Shown here in pieces: positions 29,657-41,724 of a DNA stretch of 64,000 nucleotides. A program made the translations under genes and the position numbers. The notes under the pieces are model-generated. The model worked only from the letters and a program-made list of their open reading frames with translations, did no database searches and was not told the DNA's origin. Origin of the DNA: Candidatus Manganitrophus sp. (GTDB lineage: Bacteria > Nitrospirota > Nitrospiria > SBBL01 > Manganitrophaceae); NCBI GenBank assembly GCA_028865235.1, contig CP114561.1, positions 3,492,001 to 3,556,000 on the forward strand, written 5' to 3'. Numbering within the stretch: the stretch's first letter is position 1; each line of letters begins with the position of its first letter.

Positions 29657-31106
29657 TTGCACCTTAGGCTCCTCATTCTTTCTCTTTTAATTTTCTTTTT
29701 TTTTAGTCTCCCTGTGTTAGCCGAAGAAACGGGACTCGTCGGGAACCTGCATCTCGGCGGGTATCTGAAAAATGAGACCGCTTTTTCGATTCCAAGAGCC
29801 GGTTGCCTTCACGAAAATTCGAAACATCCTCTTTTTAGAAGCCGCCGCCGATCCCCGGACGAACCTGCATCTCTATGGCTCTTTCTGGGCTTGGTACGAC
29901 GCCGCTTATCTCTATGCTGATTATGATACGATCAATCCCCCGAATGATCCGAATCTCCCCCTTCCATTCCTCTCTCAACGCGATCGAGAAGATTACCGCT
30001 ATTTTTCCGAGCTTCGAGAGCTTTACTTCGATCTTTTGCTTCCAAACCTCGATCTTCGGGTTGGGAAGCAAATCGTCGTTTGGGAGCAGCTTCTGGGATT
30101 CCGCATCATCGATGAAATCAATCCGCTCGACTTTCGGGAGTTCGTTCTTCCCGATCTGATCGATTTCCGAATCCCGCTCTGGACCGTGAAGGCCGATTAC
30201 TACTTCGGCCAATATCAGTTGGAAGCCCTTTGGATTCCCTTCTTCGAGCCCCACCGTCCCGCTCCCCCCGGGTCGGAGTGGGAACTCTTCCAGCGGCTTC
30301 CGGGACAGGAGGAGCCTCCCAAGACGATCGACAACTCCGAATATGGCGCGCGGCTCTCGCGGACCTTCGGCGGAATCGATCTGGCGGTCAGCTATCTCCA
30401 TGTCTGGGATCCTTTCCCGACGCCGTTTCGGGAGTATACCGGCTTTCGATTCTTCGCCCCTCCATCGAAGTGTCTTCCGACGGAGGTCCGGTTCGATCAG
30501 CCGGTGACCGATCCCGATTGCGGGCCGGTGTTTCATCCGCGGTTTAACCGGATGCATATCTTCGGCACCTCGGCGGTGCTCAACATGGGGAGCTATATCC
30601 TCAAGGGGGAGGCCTCTTATATCACGGGAAAATATTTTGGAACGCGCCTGGCCGATCGGGACGGGGACGGGCTGCTCGATCACGACGGCGCCCTGGAGCG
30701 AAACCATATCCGGTGGGGGGTGGAGGTCGACACCCTCCTGAAGGGGGCGGATCTCTCGTTCGCGGTATCGCAGTGGATCGTTCTCGGCTGGGATAAAGTT
30801 CTCTTTCAGGACAATTACGACACCTTCCTGAGTTTTTTCGGGCAGAAGTCGTTTCGGAGCGCCTCGGTGAAAGCACAGTTCTTTATCCTTTATCTGATCA
30901 ACAACGGCGAGCTGCTGGTGAAGCCGAAGGTCTCCTACCAGATTTCGGAGCAGTTCCAGGTTGCGGTCGGGGCCGATATTTTTCACGGGAAAAAGGAGAC
31001 CTTTCTTCCCGATATCGCCGCGCCGGCGAGCGACCGGCTCTTTAAATTCGTGAGCACTTTCGTCGGCCATGATCGGGTGTTCGTCGAGTTGAAATACAGT
31101 TTCTGA
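29657..31106 (+). CDS. Outer-membrane beta-barrel of the DUF1302 type (frameshifted)
   Basis: A TTG start (29657) opens a signal peptide (LSLLIFFFFSLPVLAEE). Removing one T from the T5 run near 29792 joins GGYLKNETAF to RFQEPVAFTKIRNILFLEA. The family core is LRVGKQIVVWEQL followed by IIDEINPLDFREF, then barrel strands to a C-terminal aromatic ending (FVELKYSF). DUF1302 proteins are outer-membrane porin-like barrels often linked to export or uptake of hydrophobic material. The stop overlaps the next start (TGATG), so this is the first gene of a coupled outer-membrane operon. Confidence 0.78.
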
Positions 31107-31941
31107 TGGGAGGAGCGGTGCCGGTTTTCATCCTGATTCTATTTTTGCTGGGAGCGGCGCAGCCGGCCTGGGGGCGTCCGATTGGAACGTCCAGCTCTTT
31201 ACCGGGTATAACGATGCTTTGTTAAAGACGCTCAACAATGAAAAGCTCACCCAGATCGGACCGTTCCCTCCGAGGGTGGGGGGAAGCCCTCCGATCGAGG
31301 GGGGACCGCTGTTTGGAATCGAGGTGGAGTGGCGTGTGCGGCGCAGCTTCTCATTGGTGGCGCTGACCTCTTTCTGGGAAGGGGAGTCCAGCGCGCATGA
31401 ATCGAGCGAAATGCGTTTTCAGGATTTCGGCATCGTCCCTTTTCGTGCCGACCGGACCACCCGTGTTTCGTTCAACGAGTATGCCCTCCGGGGGCGATAT
31501 TATCTCGTAGATGAGCCGCAGCGGTATCGGCTTTACCTCGAGCTCGGCTTTTTTAATCAGGTCAAGGTGACCTATCGAGAAGACTTTAATTATGTGTTCG
31601 AGGCGAATGGACAGCAGTTCCTTCGAAATGTCCTCTCCCGCGCTTCCAGCCGAGGGGGCTATCTTGTCACCTGGGGAATCGGGGGCGATTATTACATTAC
31701 CCGTTGGGCGGCGATCAACATGACGGCGAATTACCGGCTGGGAAACGCGGTCCCCCTCTACTACAAGTCGTATCGGCACACCTTTTTGGAGGAAGATGCA
31801 ATCGAGGAAGCGCTCGGAATAACGCGCCTACCCGACGACGGAGATCCCGTTTCCTATGTGAACCGGAATGGCAGAGCGCAGTTCCTCGAGATGGAGTTAA
31901 GCGGCTGGCAGGCGGCCGTCGGAATTAGGATTTTCTTTTAA
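31106..31941 (+). CDS. Outer-membrane barrel protein, OmpA/OMP_b-brl-like (frameshifted)
   Basis: ATG 31106 overlaps the previous stop. Signal peptide VFILILFLLGAAQPAWG; a missing G in the G-run near 31168 restores DWNVQLFTGYNDALLKTL. The body of about 250 aa has alternating strands (FGIEVEWRVRRSFSLVALTS, RYYLVDEPQRYRLYLELGFF, GGYLVTWGIGGDYYITRW) and ends with VGIRIFF, a typical terminal aromatic of barrels. Small eight-stranded type is likely. The role is unknown; its position suggests it partners the DUF1302 barrel or the TPR-barrel protein that follows. Confidence 0.68.
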
Positions 31942-31949
31942 ACGGTATT

Positions 31950-34642
31950 ATGATAAAGCAGATCTACGTCATCATGATCCTCCTCTCTCTGGAGCCCATT
32001 TTCCTGGGCGCAAGAGACCCCGGTAGAGGAAGAAAAAACGCCCTCTGTGGAAAAAGAGATGAAGGAAAAGATCCCCGAATCAAGGCTGAAAAGAAGGATG
32101 GAGGAGGGGATTCGGTTGATGCGGGAGAAGAAGTGGGAAGAGGCGATCCGGCTGTTTGAAGAGATGGCGAAACAGTCTCCTCAACAGGAGGAGATCTTCT
32201 TCCGCCTGGGGGTCAGCTACATGGAGCTCGGAAGATTTCCGAAAGCCGAAGAGGCCCTCAAGCGGGCGATTCGCCTCAATCCGGAGGATGTCCGCCCCTA
32301 TTTTCAGCTGGCCGGACTCTATGAGCAGACACAACGGCTGCAAGAGGCGCTCGATCTCTACGATCGGGTGATCCAAGTGGATCCGATTGGAGAGGGGGCT
32401 CAAATCGGTCTTTTTAAAAAGTACCTCGTCCAAGGAATTCTCATGGCGCGTGCAGGCGATTTTGACGGCGCGCTCCGCTTTTTTAAGTCGGCGGCGGAGA
32501 TCGATCCCGGCAACCCGGATCCCCACTATAACATCGGCCGGATTTATCAGAGAAAGGGAGAGGAGGCCAAGGCCGAAGAGGCCTTCCAAAAGGTGATCGA
32601 GCTGGCCCCGCAATATCAGCCGGCCTATCTGGAACTCGGAGATCTCTATCAGCGGCAAACGCGATTCCAAGAGGCGCTCCAAGCCTTCATCGCCGCGGCC
32701 CAAATCAACCCGAATACCCCAGGCGGGAGGAATGCGCAGGCGAAAATCCCTTTTCTTCAAGGGATCCTGTTGGCCCAGAGCGGAAGGGCGGAAGAGGCTT
32801 TGAGGGCGTTTCAACAGGCCCTCCGGATCTCGCCCGATCCGGCGCCGATCTATTTTAATATCGCTCAGGTTTACCTCAGGATCGGAGACTTCGAGAATGC
32901 TGAAGCGGCCTTAAACCGCACCCTGGAAGTCGATCCGAGAAATCAAGGGGCGTTTTTGAATCTGGGTATTTTATACGAGCGACAGGGAAAGCTGGAGGAG
33001 GCCTTGCGTGCATATGAAAGCGCCCGCGATGTCCAACCGGCGAGCCCGGATGGGGTGAATGCGGCGGTCAGCGCTCATACCGTGCGGGGGAAGAGGGCCA
33101 TCGAGGCTGAAAAACTGGATGAGGCCCTGGAGGAGTTTAAACAAGCCGTGGCGCTGCAGCCAAAGAATCCGGCGAATTATTTCAATCTCGCTTTACTCCA
33201 TGTCCGGCGGAATGAACTCGCCGAGGCCACAGATGCCTTCGATCAGGTCATCACCCTGGACCCTTCCGAAGAGGATGCTTATTTGCCGTTGGCCGAGATT
33301 CTTGAAAAAAGCGGCCGAGAGCAGGAGGCGATTGAAACTTACGAGCGGCTTATCGCGCTCGGTCCGGAGCCTTTGGCGACCCGGGCCAAGCTCGGTCTCC
33401 ATCTTCTCAAAGGGGTCGCTTTCGGAAAGCAGCTTCGCTATGACGATGCCCGCGCCGAATTTGAAGCGGTGATCCGGCTGGACCCCCAGGAGATGAGGGG
33501 GTACTACAATTTGGCATTGGTTCAGATCAAAACGAATGATCCTTACGCCGCGACGGAAAACCTCAAAAAAGTGTTGGAGATCGATCCCACGCAGACGGTC
33601 ATTCGGCTTCAGCTGGCCAAGCTTTACGAAGAGTTGGGACGCCCCTACGACGCCCTCGACCTCTATCAAGGAGGGCTGGAGCAGGAGGGGGTGAGCCCGT
33701 CGCTCGTGGAGGAGTTCGAGGAGCGGATCAACGTTCTTTTCGGGACGATCTCTTTCGTCTATCAGGTGACGTATGACAGCAATATCAACTTGAGCGAAAA
33801 CGGGGAGAGCGACTTAAAAACGGAAATCTTCTCGCAGTATCAGCGGTTCTTTCTGTTCGGGGAAGGCTGGCGGAGCGGTTTTCGCCTCTCACCCTTCGCT
33901 GACCATGTTCCATCGGGACCAGGTCTCGGTTTTCACCGGACAGGTCGGCCTCTTTGGCGATTGGAGGCAACTCCAAAGAGGAATTTCATACGGATATAAT
34001 TTCCGCGTCGGATTGTTTGAGGGTTCTCTCTCCGACCGATCCCACGAGCTTTTCCTGGACGGGTTCCTCCCGGCGGGGGACTCTTCGACGCTCAGCGGTT
34101 CCGTTCGGCTTCGATATTTCGACTCGGTTGATAATGATTTCAATACAATCGACAGCGATATTTATGACGGGATTCAGCCCTCCCTCTCAAGCAGCTTTTC
34201 GACCGACGGCATCCTGGGGGGCCGGCTCGCGGTCTCGGGGGCGCTGTATGCCAACTTCAATACACAGGAGATCAATGATACAGTCCAGTCCGCGGACGAC
34301 TATGCCTATGTCGGGTTTTCCCCGTCGATCTCTTTTGATCGTCCGTTGATCCAGGGGGTTATTTTGAATCTCTCTTACAGCTACTCCTATCTACACTACT
34401 TGCATCCCGATTCGGTTCTCGGGGAGATACGGGTCAGCCATGCTCATGCGATCAATGGGGGGGTAACGGTGGGGTTGGAGCGGGGACTCCAGCTCTATCT
34501 GCGGGGCTCTTTGTTGGCCAATCGGTCAAACCAACCCGGAATCCCCCCGGAACGTCAGACCGCCGTGACGGCCGAGAAGGTGAACTCATTGAGCGAATAT
34601 ACAAAGTGGCTCATGACATTCGGCATCCGGTTGCTCTTTTAA
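31950..34642 (+). CDS. TPR-repeat protein with C-terminal outer-membrane barrel (frameshifted)
   Basis: ATG 31950 begins a signal peptide (MIKQIYVIMILLS). A frameshift in the CT-repeat near 31990 joins it to AQETPVEEEKTPS. From about residue 40 to 580 there are roughly fourteen tetratricopeptide repeats (for example FRLGVSYMELGRFPKAEEAL, NIGRIYQRKGEEAKAEEAFQ). After a frameshift near 33893 a barrel-like domain follows (FTGQVGLFGDWRQ ... YSYSYLHYLHPDS) and ends FGIRLLF. A periplasmic TPR superhelix plus outer-membrane barrel is the plan of polysaccharide exporters such as PgaA, BcsC and AlgK/AlgE. It may export or anchor a surface polymer; this is inference. Confidence 0.75.
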
Positions 34643-34653
34643 CGAGGAAGAAA

Positions 34654-37384
34654 GTGAAACGAAACGGACATCGCCATCGGAATTCACCGGGCGGGTGGAT
34701 CGGGCTCCTGATGGTTCTCCTTCTCTCCTGCAGCGGGGGGGAGCAGCGGAACGATCGTCCCCTCCTTGCCTCCAACTGGGGGGGAACCGCCGGGGGGCCG
34801 ATCAACGGGCGTCTTGAGGTGCAGGTGTTCGATGACACCACCCGGGATCCGTTTCCGGGGGTCCTCGTCTCACTGGGGGATTCGGGGAGAATCACGACGA
34901 CGACCGACGGCCAGGGAATCGCCGTCTTCACGGGGGTGATCGGGCCGCAGGACGTTCATGTCTACTTTTGCGGAGGATGCGACGCCGACGCGGCCAATCC
35001 GGTGATCCCCGTCCTTTACCGGATCGCCTCGTATTATCAGGTGAACGCGAGGCAGGTCTCCATCCCGATCATTCCGGGCGACCGGTCTTTCACGGAGGCC
35101 GTCTTTCAAGGGAAAGTCTTCGATGTGGAGCGGGACGAATCGGTTTTTGTCTCCGCCCTTGATGAACTGGGGGTGTTTGAAGGTCTTGGCCCGCTCGGCT
35201 CGACGACCTATCACTGGGTGACGGCCGAGTCGCAGCTGCTGAATGATCCCGATCCTCCCCCGATCGATTTGACGTTCGTTTTTACGAGAGATCTGGATGA
35301 ATGGGCGGCCGCCGATCCGGACGGCGGACGCCAAGGATTCAATCAGGTGGCGCTGATCGGAAAAGCGATCAACGTGTCGAAGCAGCCCCAAGGGGGCGTC
35401 CGGGTCGGTGCGCGATACTTCGGTGGAAACGATGCCGGCCGGCCTTACTATTTTGACGAAGCGGGCCGGATCGATCCAAGCTTGGAGGCGACCACCGCCG
35501 ACGGCCGATTTCTCTTCCTGCGGCTTTCGTCGAACAATGATGTTTTTGTTTCGGCGCGGCAAATCGGGGTGGGGGTGGGGGCCCGGTATATCCATCTTCC
35601 GGCCGCGGGGACGACCGTCTTCACCCTCCCGGTCCTCCCGATCATCGAGCAGGCGGTCGATCTCTCCGGCCGGGTCGTCGTCTATCGACCCGATTTTCAG
35701 GAGGAGGAGCGCAAGGGGTTCCTTTCGAGCGAAAACGTCGGAGTGGAGGGGGTGTTCATCAATTTTTCAGGGGATCCGGTGAGTGAGATCGTCGTCACCG
35801 ACAGCGGACCGGAGATCGGCGGAAGTTATCGAAGCGAGCGCCATCTCCTCCCGAACAGCCGCTATATCGCCGTTGTTTTGGCGGGGCGGACTTTCCGGCA
35901 GACCTATCAGGAGCTGCAATTCAATAACCGCTCCAAGACAAATTATCCTTTGGCCGTGGTTCCGTTGGGGGATTTGGTCGCAATGGTGCGCGCGGCAAAA
36001 GAGGACGACACCAGCGGCCTGGAGGCCGGCACGGCGGAGATTCTCGCTCGGATTGTGGCGCCGACCGGCCAGATCGATCCGAACGGCGACCCGATCTTCG
36101 CTCCGATCTCCAATGCCAAGATTGCCGTGGTCGATGCATTCGGGAAGCGAGGTGACGACCCGCGCCTATTTTGATGATAACGGGGGGATCGATCCCGACC
36201 CTCACCGGGGCAAAGGGCTCTTCCTCGCCTTTGGCCTCACGCCGGGGGTCTACACGGTGATTGCAACCGATCCGGTGACAGAGGAGACGATCGAGCGGAA
36301 GAGCCTTCCGGTTTATCCCAACGGCGTTCACCTGGTGGAGCTGGTCCAGGCGCCCGGAGAGATCGTCCTTGGGGGGATCCGGGATCCGGACGGGAATCCG
36401 ATCACCCCCTCTTTGCAGTTCTCTCTGATCGGGGAGGACTCCCGATTGTGTCCCCGGCATTGGGAGAAGGGTGTACTCTCCCGGCCGCCGGCGAATACTT
36501 CGTTCGAATGGAGCAACGGACCGGCGGCGGAGATTATTCCCTCCCGGTCTCCGGGTCCAAGCGCTCTTTGGGACTGTCGACCTTCCGCCTCTCTCCGGAT
36601 GGGACCTTGAACAATGTGGCGTTCGCGGCCGGCTTGGGCCCGCTCGCCGTGGGAGGGCGTCTCACCTTTGATATCGACTTTACCCCGTCGGCGGCGCTGG
36701 TCGAGACAACCGGGATGATCACCCTTCCACCCGGTTTTTCCCATTCCGATATACGCGCGGTGTTGATCGGAGCGGTCGCTCCTCGGGGAGAGGCTTCATC
36801 GGCGCCGAGATCATCGGGTTCTTTCCGGGAAAGATCGGCCCCGATTTCCGGGCCCTCTCCCTTCCGCCGGAAGGAGCGCCTCTCTTATTTCGTGACGGCG
36901 ACTGCTCGGAACAGCAAAGGGGAGCATCAGCTCATTCAGGTCCAGGGTCTTCCGGAGATTCCGATGCGCCAAGATTTGACTTTCGCCCGATCCGCCCCGT
37001 CTCCTATCGCCCGTTCCTCCCGCCCCCCGCCCCTGAAGAGGGAGGCAGTGGTCTCGGAGACCACCCCGCATCTGGTCTGGGCGCCTCCGGATGCGGGTCC
37101 GGTCGATTTCTACCGGGTCGTCCTTGAAACGGATTCGACGGCGAGAGCAGCTCTGGGAGGCGTGGGTTCCGGGCAGCCGGACCGAAATCACCCTTCCGGC
37201 TTTCCCGGGGGAAGGCGCCGGACCAACTCGACCCCTTTGTGGACGGGCGGCCGATCCTGTGGAGAGTGCATGCGATCCAGGCGGGGGGCTCTCGTTCCAG
37301 GAGTTCACTTTCCGTCAGCTTGCGCAGCAGCGTGTATCCGACGCGAGCGCCGTTTCGCGCTTTACTATAAAGAGGCAACCATGA
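34654..37384 (+). CDS. Large lipoprotein with carboxypeptidase-regulatory-like and fibronectin-like domains (frameshifted)
   Basis: GTG 34654 with GAGGAAG ribosome site gives a lipoprotein signal (LMVLLLSCSGGEQ). The first domain (LEVQVFDDTTRDPFPGVLVS) is of the carboxypeptidase-regulatory type. Several further beta-sandwich segments follow, including FTLPVLPIIEQAVDLSGRVV and YTVIATDPVTEETIERKS. At least six frameshifts are needed (near 36150, 36432, 36785, 36885 and two or more at 37140-37310). The last domain reads LVWAPPDAGPVDFYRVVLET, then LWEAWVPGSRTEITLPAFPG, and ends SRFTIKRQP at 37384, a fibronectin III-like close. Ends with ATGA overlap to the next gene. Confidence 0.62.
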
Positions 37385-39928
37385 TCCGGTTTTTAATGGA
37401 GGACGCAACCCTCTTCTCCTTCTTATTATTCGGGCGGGAGGCGTCTTCTTCGGCGGATGTGTCAATCGGTGAGCCGGACCGTGATAATCTCTTCAATCAG
37501 AATCGGCCGCCGGTGGCCAATGCCGGTCCCGACCAGACGGTTGCGAGCGGTGCTCAGGTCCAACTAGAGGGAAGGGGCAGCGATCCGGACGGCAATGAGG
37601 TCCGGTATGAATGGCAAATGGTTCAGACGCCCGATGGGAGCAGCGCCCAGCTCGACACCCCCGCTTCTCAACGGTCGGTTTTGTCGCCGATACCGATGGG
37701 GTCTACCGGATCGCACTTCAGGTCGTTGAAGAAGTCGATCAGAATATTCCGGAAGGAGCCCCGATCGAGAATACCGGTGCGACCAGCGAGCCGGACGAGG
37801 TGATGGTGATTGCCGGAGACGCCGGGGGCGTTCGAAAATGCCGGGAACAAGCTGATCCTCGATGGGAGCCATTTTGCTCTCTCCACCACCCTGTTGGATA
37901 TTGGGGATCCGTTGCAGATCGGCGCGAATACCCAGCTCAACGAGATGACGGCGGAGGGATGGTTCTGCGCCGGCGCGCCGCCGGCGGCGGGGACGGAGGC
38001 GCTGCTGATGGGGAAGAGCGATTTCTTCGAGATCGTTCTCACCTCCAATGCCAATCTTCTTTTGCGGATCACCCCGCGGGTCGGCCAGCCCGTCACGCTG
38101 GGACCGGCTCCGTTCAGCCTCGGTCAGTGGCATCACGTCGCCGCCGTTGATTGCCGGAAGGAATCAGCACCGGTGTCTATCTGGCCGTCGATGGAACGAC
38201 CGTCGCCGCGGTCGATTTGACGGGATTGCTTCTCAATAATAACTCCAACCGGCTGACCATCGGCGGGGGGCGGGAAAAGCCTTTCTGGTCGGGATGGCCG
38301 ATGAGATTCGGGTCACCCAGGACGTCCGTTATCCCGAGGGGGGCTTTGATCCGCCGGTGGAGCGTCTCATTCAGGACTCCCCTTTTGTGTCGGGGGCGCG
38401 ATTTGCGGTCCATGGTCTCTGGCATTTCGACGAGTTCGCCGGGGCCGATCTTTTCACCGACTTTTCGCTCCGGCGAAACGATCTCTTCCTGGTCGGGGAG
38501 GTCGGCTTTCAGCCCTTCGGCCGGCTCGATTTCCCGCGGCGGTTCCATACGATCACGCCGCTGGCGGATGGAAGCCTTCTCATCGCGGGTGGGATCGACG
38601 ACGGCGCCCGCACCGTCTCCGAAACGGAGCAGATCCGGGACGACGACCAGCTCGATAATCTGGCCCCGCTCAACATTGTAAAGGTGAGCGACGAGCAGGT
38701 GGAATCAGGAGACGGCAACAACAGAGTATTCCAACTTCAGTTAAAGAAAGCGATACCGGATCCTCTCTTACCGACAGCGATCTTCGGCCCCATCGTCAGT
38801 GATCCGGGGCCGGACCCTTCTCCGACGGTGACTGCAGACGATCGGCGCGTCGTGATTACCGCTGGGAATCTGACCGCGACCGATAACGGGCTTGGCGGAT
38901 GGACGGGGGACGCCGAATCGGGAACGATCGACTACGAGACCGGGGCGATCTCGCTGACTTTCGCAACCCCTCCTGCCAACCAGACGCCGCTTGTCGCCAA
39001 CTATTTTTACAACCGGGGGACCGGCGTTTTCTATCACACGGCGACAAGACTGGACGATGGCCAGGTTCTGATTGCAGGCGGCGCCGATAAAGATGAGGAT
39101 CTGATCGACCGCGCCCTCCTCTTCGATCCGTCGATCGATAACTCCGTCGTTGAAACGACGGAAATGGAGGACCCCCGGCGCTTCCACTCGGCGCAGCTTC
39201 TTTCAGATGGGAGGGTGCTGCTGGTCGGGGGAGAGACCGACTTATCGGATAGGACAATTGAAACGTTGAGAAGGACGGAGTTTTACAACCCGGCCACGCT
39301 CGCTTTCACTCCAGGCCCGCTGCTGGTCCAGAGGCGCAAGCTGCACCGGACAATTCCTTTCAGAGAGTGTAACCAGAACGCACAGGATGATCGCTTCCTC
39401 GTGGTGGGGGGATATAACGAAACCAATCGTCCGATCAAGACCGCTGAAATCTACTCGGGAGGGGCTAACGGCGGGTTCTTTCTGACCGGATCGATGTCGG
39501 TCGAGCGGGTCCGGCAGGCGCTGGTCTGTCTCCCCGACGGGAAGATTCTTGTAACAGGGGGATTGATGCGAGCGGCCGTGTTCTCGACAGCGCCGAGATC
39601 TATGATCCCGTCACCGGCCTTTTCACGCTGCTGCAGGCGGGGATGAACTCGGCGCGGGCCGAACATACCGCCACGCCGCTCCCCGACGGAAAAATTTTGA
39701 TCGCCGCCGGGTTCGATCAGTCGGGGCGGGGCCTTGCCTCGGCCGAGATCTATGATCCGGACCAAAATCTATTTACCCCCCCTCTCCGACTCTCTCGGTC
39801 TGGCCCGATTCGGTCATGTCGCCCTGCCGTGGACAGAGAGCGCCTTGTTGAAGGAGGGGGTGCTTCTGATCGGCGGGGGGGATGCGTCGGGATTGCCGAC
39901 AGCGTTGATCGAGATTTTTTTCCCATAA
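37381..39928 (+). CDS. Lipoprotein with PKD, LamG-like and Kelch-repeat domains (heavily frameshifted)
   Basis: ATG 37381 overlaps the previous stop. A neighbouring frame supplies a lipobox (GGVFFGGC). Then a PKD domain ([20 protein letters not shown]), a LamG/concanavalin-like domain ([12 protein letters not shown] ... [13 protein letters not shown]), and Kelch repeats: [108 protein letters not shown]. It finishes ALIEIFFP at 39928. About eight frameshifts are needed (near 37430, 37480, 37670, 37850, 38157, 38275, 39600, 39775). The parts occur in a sensible order, so I treat it as one gene. Probably a surface-exposed adhesin-like propeller. Confidence 0.62.
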
Positions 39929-40075
39929 AACAACTCGGGCGAGGCGGCACCTCGCCCCGACAGGAATCCAATCCGGAACGTCATCGAATCCGTTTGAAAC
40001 CGCCCGCCGTTTCGCTTGATTGCCTTCTCCAAATATGATAGGTTAAAAACGCCTCAACAGATCGGAAGGCCTATC

Positions 40076-40735
40076 GTGAGCATCTATCCCTCCCAAAAAA
40101 AATATTTCGAGGAGGCCTACCGGACCGGCGAGCATGGCTGGCCCGTGGAAGGGCCCTCTCTGCCGGTTTCCCGTTTCGTCGCGCGATTTAAGAAAGAGCG
40201 CTCCGCAGGCCGCGTGTTGGATATCGGCTGCGGCGAAGGGAGACACTCCGTTCTCTTTGCGCGCGAGGGCTACCGGACGGTCGGTCTCGATTATCAGCCG
40301 CTCGCATTAGAGCGGGCGCGCCGGATCTCCGGGAATGGATCGGCTCGGGCAAACCTCCGATTCATGCTGGGAGATGTTTTCCATCTCCCCTTCCGGCCCG
40401 GAACATTCGACGTCGTTCTCGATTACGGCTGTCTCCATCACATCCGCCGTAGGGATACGAAGAGCTATCTTGGGAACGTCGGTCCGGTTCTCAAGCCGGG
40501 GGGCTACTTTCTCCTCTCCTGTTTTTCGACGCGCTTCAAACACCATCCTGATGAAAAGAGAAAACGGGATTGGATGGTGCACAACGGTCACTACGACCGG
40601 TTTTTTCGGAAGGGGGACTTCAAGTCGATTTTCGGCCGGGACTTCGAGGTCTTGAATGTCGAAGAAGAGCGGCAATCGATCTATGCATTTTTCCATGTCT
40701 TAATGCGGAAAAAGGAGCAGGGAACACGCTCCTAG
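40076..40735 (+). CDS. Class I SAM-dependent methyltransferase
   Basis: GTG 40076 with CGGAAGG upstream is preferred to a TTG 20 codons earlier. About 219 aa. SAM-binding motif I is VLDIGCGEGRHSVLFAREG, motif II VGLDYQPLALERA, motif III LGDVFHLPF, then FDVVLDYGCLHHI. This pattern fits small-molecule methyltransferases of the UbiE/tellurite-resistance type. The C-terminal part contains DWMVHNGHYDRFF. The substrate cannot be told. The gene precedes the aminotransferase by 13 bases and may be co-transcribed. Confidence 0.82.
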   Translation: MSIYPSQKKYFEEAYRTGEHGWPVEGPSLPVSRFVARFKKERSAGRVLDIGCGEGRHSVLFAREGYRTVGLDYQPLALERARRISGNGSARANLRFMLGDVFHLPFRPGTFDVVLDYGCLHHIRRRDTKSYLGNVGPVLKPGGYFLLSCFSTRFKHHPDEKRKRDWMVHNGHYDRFFRKGDFKSIFGRDFEVLNVEEERQSIYAFFHVLMRKKEQGTRS

Positions 40736-40748
40736 GAAAGGAAGGCTC

Positions 40749-41593
40749 ATGCCCAATATTGCATTCGTGAACGGGAAGTGGAGTTCAATCTCAGCGGCGA
40801 AAGTTTCCGTGGAAGACAGGGGCTTTCAATTTGGAGACGGCGTTTATGAGCTGATTCGAACCTATCAAGGAGAGGTCTTCCATCTCGATGAACACCTCTC
40901 CCGCCTGGAGGCCAGCGCCAAAGAGATTGAAATTACCCTCCCGTACACCGGTAGCCAGTTGGAGAAGATCATCCGCCTCGGATGCCGCAAGAGCGGTTTT
41001 ACCGACGTGAAGATTTATATTCAGGTCACGCGCGGCGCCGCCCCCGCCTCCACTCCTTTCCAAAAAAAGTGAAGGCGACCGTGGTCATGACCTTCCGGGA
41101 ATTCGAGCCGCTTCCACTGAAACTCCGTGAAGAGGGGGTGGCGATTATTTCCACCCCCGATATCCGATGGGCACGGTGCAATGTCAAATCGCTCAACCTC
41201 TTGCCGAACGTGATGGGCCGGGAGCAGGCGCTCCGTGCAGGGGCCTTTGAGGCGATTTTTATTCGCGACGGGAAGGTCACGGAGGGGGCCGGGAGCAACC
41301 TCTTCGCCGTGATCGGAAAGAAAGTAATCACCCCGCCGGCGGGCCCTTACATCCTCTCCGGTATTACCCGGGAGGTGGTTCTCCGGATCGGGAAGGAGAA
41401 CGGTTTGGAAATGGTCGAGAGAGAGCTGAAGCTCTCGCAGTTACCCTTGGCGGATGAGCTTTTCCTCACCGGAACGACCGTGGAAATCTTGCCCGTCGTC
41501 CGTCTGGACGGCAAGCCGATCGCCACCGGACGGCCTGGAGAAAAAACGAAATTTTTATGCCGCGCCTTTCAAGAACAGATTGCCTCGAAATAG
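40749..41593 (+). CDS. Class IV aminotransferase, D-alanine aminotransferase-like (frameshifted)
   Basis: A PLP fold-type IV enzyme of about 282 aa. The N-terminal half has VEDRGFQFGDGVYELIRTYQG and LDEHLSRLEASA. After a missing C in the C-run near 41043 the second half runs VKATVVMTFREFEP, CNVKSLNLLPNVMG (the Lys that binds PLP), EAIFIRDGKVTEGAGSNLF and ELFLTGTTVEILPV. This matches D-amino-acid aminotransferase (Dat); branched-chain aminotransferase and aminodeoxychorismate lyase share the fold. It would supply D-Glu and D-Ala for peptidoglycan. Confidence 0.85.
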
Positions 41594-41603
41594 GGGATTC
41601 GTC

Positions 41604-41632
41604 TTGCATTTTGTCATTATTTGTGCTATAAA
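41604..41632 (+). promoter_or_regulatory. Sigma70-type promoter of the rimP-nusA-infB operon
   Basis: TTGCAT (41604-41609), exactly 17 bases, TATAAA (41627-41632). Transcription would start near 41639, about 85 bases before rimP. Confidence 0.75.
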
Positions 41633-41657
41633 CACTTCTGAATTTGGTCTACTTTTC

Positions 41658-41690
41658 AAGTGGGCACGGTCTTCCGCCCACTTTTTTGTT
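41658..41690 (+). terminator. Leader hairpin/attenuator before rimP
   Basis: Stem aagtgggc (41658-41665) and gcccactt (41676-41683) with a 10-base loop, then a T-rich tract (cttttttgtttt). It lies between promoter and rimP, so it can terminate the short leader early. Intrinsic terminator-like leaders before rimP/nusA operons are known in other bacteria, where NusA feedback is a suspected role. Confidence 0.7.
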
Positions 41691-41724
41691 TTAAGGGACC
41701 GAAATCGGCCCTGATGGGGATCAG

